A stretch of 8,802 bases of DNA from JBEGQX01 sp041180805 (GTDB lineage: Bacteria > Planctomycetota > Planctomycetia > Gemmatales > Gemmataceae). The first letter of the stretch is position 1, and every line of letters begins with the position of its first letter. The stretch spans positions 1 to 8,802 of the forward strand of contig JBEGQX010000100.1 of assembly GCA_041180805.1 (NCBI GenBank), read 5' to 3'. Below the pieces are notes generated by a model. It was not told where the DNA came from, searched no databases, and saw only the letters and a list, made by a program, of their open reading frames with translations. The position numbers were made by a program, and so were the translations under genes. Below are positions 6,383 to 8,802 of this stretch, piece after piece.

Positions 6383-6853
6383 TCACGATTTTGGGGTGGA
6401 TTCTTTTTCCGACTTGGACTTGGTGATGGGAATAACCTTGCGGGCATTGGTCACCCGCACTCCACCGGTGGGAATATCCAGCCCGACCTCCAGGATGGCC
6501 CGGGTTGCGCCTTCGGGAATTTCCACGGCTTCGACCGAAGCCAGGAAAGGTTCTGTTTTCTGAGTTCAGCAATCCGCCTTGAACTGATACACCTTGGTGC
6601 GGGAATCGAATGGCTCATCACCCTGGTAGGTGACAGCCAAGGACATCTCACCCAGGTAAAGACCTTCAGGGCCGGTAAGGAAACGCTCGCTGGGTCCGCG
6701 GGTGCGAAACGCCCTGAACTGCACAGTGGGCGCAAGGGTGTTTTCCCAGCTTTCCGGGGTGATGATATCCACACGGATAACATCGCCGTCACGCAGCACA
6801 GGCGCCTGCGAACATCCCACCAAAAGCAAACCAATTAGAAGCATTCTTTTCAT
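6383..6853 (-). pseudogene. Small lipoprotein gene interrupted by an in-frame TGA
   Basis: The reading frame begins MKRMLLIGLLLVGCSQAP, a short signal peptide ending in a lipobox (LVGC, Cys14), so the product would be lipid-anchored. It runs 95 codons to a TGA at 6566-6568 after ...YQFKADC. The same frame then stays open for 60 more codons that look coding (...FLASVEAVEIPEGATRAILE..., ...GGVRVTNARKVIPI...), ends in a charged Lys/Ser/Glu tail, and stops at TGA (6383-6385). About 60% of third positions past the first TGA are G or C. One base change (CGA or TGG to TGA) would explain the break. Alternatives are a genuine 95-residue protein followed by a dead tail, stop readthrough, or a sequencing error. 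I do not recognise the family. Neighbour context suggests a partner of the downstream redox fusion. Confidence 0.6.
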
Positions 6854-6859
6854 AAGAGC

Positions 6860-6868
6860 ATTGTACCA
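6860..6868 (-). promoter_or_regulatory. Extended -10 box placed for a leaderless lipoprotein mRNA
   Basis: The minus strand reads TGGTACAAT, an extended -10 (TGn plus a five-of-six hexamer). Exactly six bases separate it from the ATG at 6853, so the predicted transcript start is the A of the ATG. No Shine-Dalgarno is present, in keeping with leaderless translation. The site abuts the T-run of the preceding terminator. Confidence 0.45.
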
Positions 6869-6870
6869 AA

Positions 6871-6901
6871 AAAGAAGCCCACAGGTTTTTAGCCTGCGGG
6901 C
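6871..6901 (-). terminator. Intrinsic terminator of DUF1559 gene 2
   Basis: On the minus strand a 9-bp stem (GCCCGCAGG/CCTGTGGGC, positions 6893-6901 and 6877-6885) encloses a 7-base loop and is followed by TTCTTT. One pair is a G-U wobble on the minus strand but an A-C mismatch on the plus strand, which supports minus-strand function. It starts 20 bp after the DUF1559 stop codon. Confidence 0.85.
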
Positions 6902-6920
6902 CTGAAAAACAATCGATCGG

Positions 6921-7961
6921 CTACGGAATCTGAGGGTCGTTAGGAACCTCGCCACCCTGAGGGGTTTCCGAGAAGTAAAAATTCTCGCTGCTAATGCTGG
7001 AATTAAAGGTAACCACGCTACCATCCGCCATGCACATATTGATGCTGGAACCCATACCATGAAGCTTCAGGGGATGGGCACCATCATTTTCCCAACGGAG
7101 ATTGAATTGGGGTGCCATATGGCACTGGCAGTTCCAATTCTGGGTTTGCAGGGCGGGGTTGGTTGTCCAGCCAGCATTTGCCCCGACCAAATTCACATAA
7201 CCGTAGCGTGCCCAATACCCACTGGAATAAGGGGAGTTTGCCAGCGTGGTCTGGCTTGCTGCAACCGTGTAATCCGTTACTGGGCTGGGCAGGCCATATG
7301 CCCACAAAGCTGCACCCTCCAGTGGCAATCCGGTGGCTCGCTTGGCAACGGAATACTTTTCCCCAAAGACCGAGGTATGGGAAAGACCATCCGAAATGCT
7401 GGTGAACCTTATGCCAGCATCGCCAAATACCTGCCAGTTGGCAGCGTAGCTGGAAAGCCCCCATTTGGTGCCGGATGTTGCATTGGCCTGGGTTGCCCAG
7501 GTTGGCCAGGGATTGGTGGCGCTTCCACCCGATGCCCACGCTGGTACCGAAGCAGGCAGGGTGAACACACCGCTGTTCATGCTCCAGGTTGGATCCAGCG
7601 GGTTGTTAAACTGCTTGATGGCAGAGCTGCGCGCAGCATCCTTGCCCAGCCTGAACAAGGCTTCCTGTTCCAGATAGGGAAGCAGATTGTAAAAGAGGGA
7701 ATTCTGGTTTGCGATGGGTGCACCCGGCTGGCCAATGGCACCAAACATGGCCGGGGTGATATGGTACTGGTCATGGCAGTTGTGCAGGGCCAGACCCAGT
7801 TGCTTGAGGTTGTTCTTCGATTGCGTGCGGGCGGAAGCCTCGCGCACCTTCTGCACCGCGGGCAAAAGCAAACCTATAAGAATGGCAATGATCGCAATCA
7901 CCACCAGAAGCTCGATCAGGGTAAATGCCTTGCGGCCTGTATTTTTGAATATGTCTGTCAC
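6921..7961 (-). CDS. DUF1559 (SBP_bac_10-type) pilin-like protein 2
   Basis: A 346-residue second member of the DUF1559 family. Visible: short polar N-terminus, prepilin-like motif KA-FTLIE (Ala12/Phe13, Glu17), hydrophobic helix, then LLPAVQKVREASAR and NNLKQLGLALHNCH. The C-terminal family pattern is present as AHPLKLHGMGSSINMCMADG. The residue before the predicted cleavage site is Ala rather than the canonical Gly. The start is GTG at 7961, supported by GGAG 7 bases upstream, the same placement as in the other DUF1559 gene. The central region is rich in Trp, Ala, Ser and Asn (WASGGSATNPWPTWATQ) and quite unlike protein 1, so the two probably have different partners. An intrinsic terminator follows. 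Function is unknown. Confidence 0.94.
   Translation of the reverse strand: MTDIFKNTGRKAFTLIELLVVIAIIAILIGLLLPAVQKVREASARTQSKNNLKQLGLALHNCHDQYHITPAMFGAIGQPGAPIANQNSLFYNLLPYLEQEALFRLGKDAARSSAIKQFNNPLDPTWSMNSGVFTLPASVPAWASGGSATNPWPTWATQANATSGTKWGLSSYAANWQVFGDAGIRFTSISDGLSHTSVFGEKYSVAKRATGLPLEGAALWAYGLPSPVTDYTVAASQTTLANSPYSSGYWARYGYVNLVGANAGWTTNPALQTQNWNCQCHMAPQFNLRWENDGAHPLKLHGMGSSINMCMADGSVVTFNSSISSENFYFSETPQGGEVPNDPQIP
7861..7925 (-). repeat. Pilin-motif coding repeat, copy 2
   Basis: This is the partner of 1510-1574. It encodes the same hydrophobic helix segment with six base differences in 65, four of them transitions by hand comparison. Confidence 0.85.
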
Positions 7962-8263
7962 GGATCAACTCCGGTATAAAATGGTTCCTGATATCAAATG
8001 CATGATAAAAAACGGATTGGCAGAAGCTCTTCGCAGGTTGCCCGCCCTGTGGGCGGTTCACGAAGCGCCGGTCACGCCGGTCGATGGGATGTTAAATTCA
8101 GGAAAAGCCCTGACCAAACGCAACAGGGTCGCAGGCCAGGGGCCTGGCTGCAAAGTGATTTCGAAAGTGGGATAAATAATCGTACACGGTTTAGTAAATT
8201 CTCAAACTGTTAACAACATTAATATTAGTGGGCATTGGGCTATTTGCAAGCAAATTCATGGAA
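7962..8263. other. Hairpin-rich intergenic region without a gene
   Basis: No convincing coding sequence on either strand. It contains a CCGCCC/GGGCGG hairpin with a 3-base loop (8042-8056), a tandem CGCCGGTC direct repeat (8066-8073, 8075-8082), and a CCCTGA segment (8108-8113) able to pair either with TCAGG upstream (8098-8102) or CAGGG downstream (8124-8128). A longer hairpin, GCAGGCCAGG/CCTGGCTGC, follows (8131-8151, one bulge). From about 8160 to 8240 the sequence becomes AT-rich and may hold the promoter of DUF1559 gene 2, which would put the hairpins in its 5' leader. GGAG (7969-7972) is its ribosome binding site. Confidence 0.5.
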
Positions 8264-8802
8264 TCAGGAAGAACCCCTGGCAAGCTTCTTCAGCTTGTTG
8301 CCAACACGGCACAGGGCCTTTTTCAGCCATCCCGGTTCCACGCATTCCCGCTGGGTGGCTTGGTTCAGTTCCAGCCGTGAAACCCCCGGCCCTTGGCCAG
8401 ACCTACCCAACAGCACCGTAAACTCGCAACCCTCGGTGGGGTAAAACGCCACTTCCCTAAGTTGGGTGTAACCCAGCAGATACAGGTCGTTCATCAGTAA
8501 GCGGAACGAACTGGGCACAAAACACCACGCATGCAGATCCATGAACAGCTTTTCCCCCGCTATCGCGCCCATGGCCTTCAGGGCCTCTTCACTCGTGTGA
8601 ATATGCGCGAATGGCTGTGTACTGAATGATTGCCAGTCGTTCTGGCCGCCACGCGAAACCACCTGCATGAAATACTCGGCTGCTGTTCCCTCGCTATGAA
8701 TCCGGTTCTGGTTCGCATGGCTGTCCACGATTCGGGCCAAACCCGTAAGTGGACGAAAATGATCAAAACAATATCGCTTGTCGGGCACCACCAGCGCCAA
8801 TA
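8264..8802 (-). CDS. Methyltransferase-like protein, 3' part only
   Basis: The C-terminal 179 or so residues of a gene that enters from beyond the window. It begins mid-protein in ...LALVVPDKRYCFDHFRP; the TTG at 8800 is best read as an internal Leu codon, not a start. This pattern, followed by DSHANQNR, then DLHAWCFVPSSFRLLMNDL and a late PTEGCEFTVLLGR, is what I associate with class I SAM-dependent methyltransferase-like proteins found near glycosyltransferases in planctomycetes and proteobacteria. The SAM-binding glycine-rich part would lie outside the window. The C-terminus is basic (WLKKALCRVGNKLKKLARGSS), possibly amphipathic. There is no strong terminator after it, only a small ATTTGC-TT-GCAAAT hairpin. 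Function and substrate cannot be determined here. Confidence 0.7.
   Translation of the reverse strand, partial: LALVVPDKRYCFDHFRPLTGLARIVDSHANQNRIHSEGTAAEYFMQVVSRGGQNDWQSFSTQPFAHIHTSEEALKAMGAIAGEKLFMDLHAWCFVPSSFRLLMNDLYLLGYTQLREVAFYPTEGCEFTVLLGRSGQGPGVSRLELNQATQRECVEPGWLKKALCRVGNKLKKLARGSS

Noticed and set aside
6566..6568. Selenocysteine at the in-frame TGA
   Set aside because: It would lie directly after a Cys rather than in a usual redox spacing, no obvious downstream hairpin of the right kind was seen, and no selenoprotein family matches.
6854..7060. Upstream start of the lipoprotein frame at 7060
   Set aside because: It would overlap the DUF1559 gene and its terminator. The lipoprotein signal peptide begins cleanly at 6853.
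7059..7979. Plus-strand open frame of 306 codons opposite DUF1559 gene 2
   Set aside because: No protein-like motif; it is the mirror of a clear DUF1559 protein and runs into its promoter region.
8264..8800. A complete 178-residue protein starting at 8800
   Set aside because: The first codon is TTG within a conserved motif (LALVVPDKRYCFD), so it is an internal Leu of a gene continuing past the window edge.

Overview
The window looks like chromosomal DNA of a planctomycete, probably of the Gemmataceae or a near relative. The strongest evidence is two DUF1559 proteins with type IV pilin-like N-termini, a family massively expanded in Planctomycetota. A secreted redoxin/cytochrome c/copper-monooxygenase fusion and an acetolactate synthase with plant-like motifs fit this. 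The genus-level assignment is inference from protein style only.

Every gene I can support lies on the minus strand, so the reading order runs from high to low coordinates. 8802-8264: 3' part of a SAM-methyltransferase-like gene cut by the window edge. 8263-7962: about 300 bp without a gene, rich in small inverted repeats. 7961-6921: DUF1559 protein 2 (GTG start), closed by an intrinsic terminator. 6853-6383: a small lipoprotein gene interrupted by an in-frame TGA. 6314-4491: a secreted redoxin-cytochrome c-copper monooxygenase fusion with a strong ribosome binding site. 4424-3588: mqnD of the futalosine menaquinone pathway. 3587-3450: a leader with a good extended -10 box and two hairpins that can pair in alternative ways. 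3449-1698: ilvB, acetolactate synthase large subunit, closed by a perfect-palindrome terminator. 1598-651: DUF1559 protein 1, also closed by a perfect-palindrome terminator. 558-13: a small HUH (Y1/IS200-like, RAYT-type) protein.

The genes do not form one pathway. Terminators after DUF1559-2, ilvB and DUF1559-1 divide the window into short transcription units. The only likely functional pair is the lipoprotein plus the copper/heme/redoxin fusion, both predicted to act outside the cytoplasm, with no terminator in the 68 bp between them. mqnD and ilvB are housekeeping biosynthetic genes standing apart from their usual partners (no other mqn gene, no ilvN/ilvH, no ilvC).

The observations most worth a second look are the open reading frame continuing for 60 codons past the TGA in the lipoprotein gene, the attenuator-like ilvB leader, the intact copper-ligand set in the fusion protein, and the HUH gene beside a 28-bp perfect palindrome. 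No rRNA, tRNA, CRISPR array or complete insertion sequence was seen.
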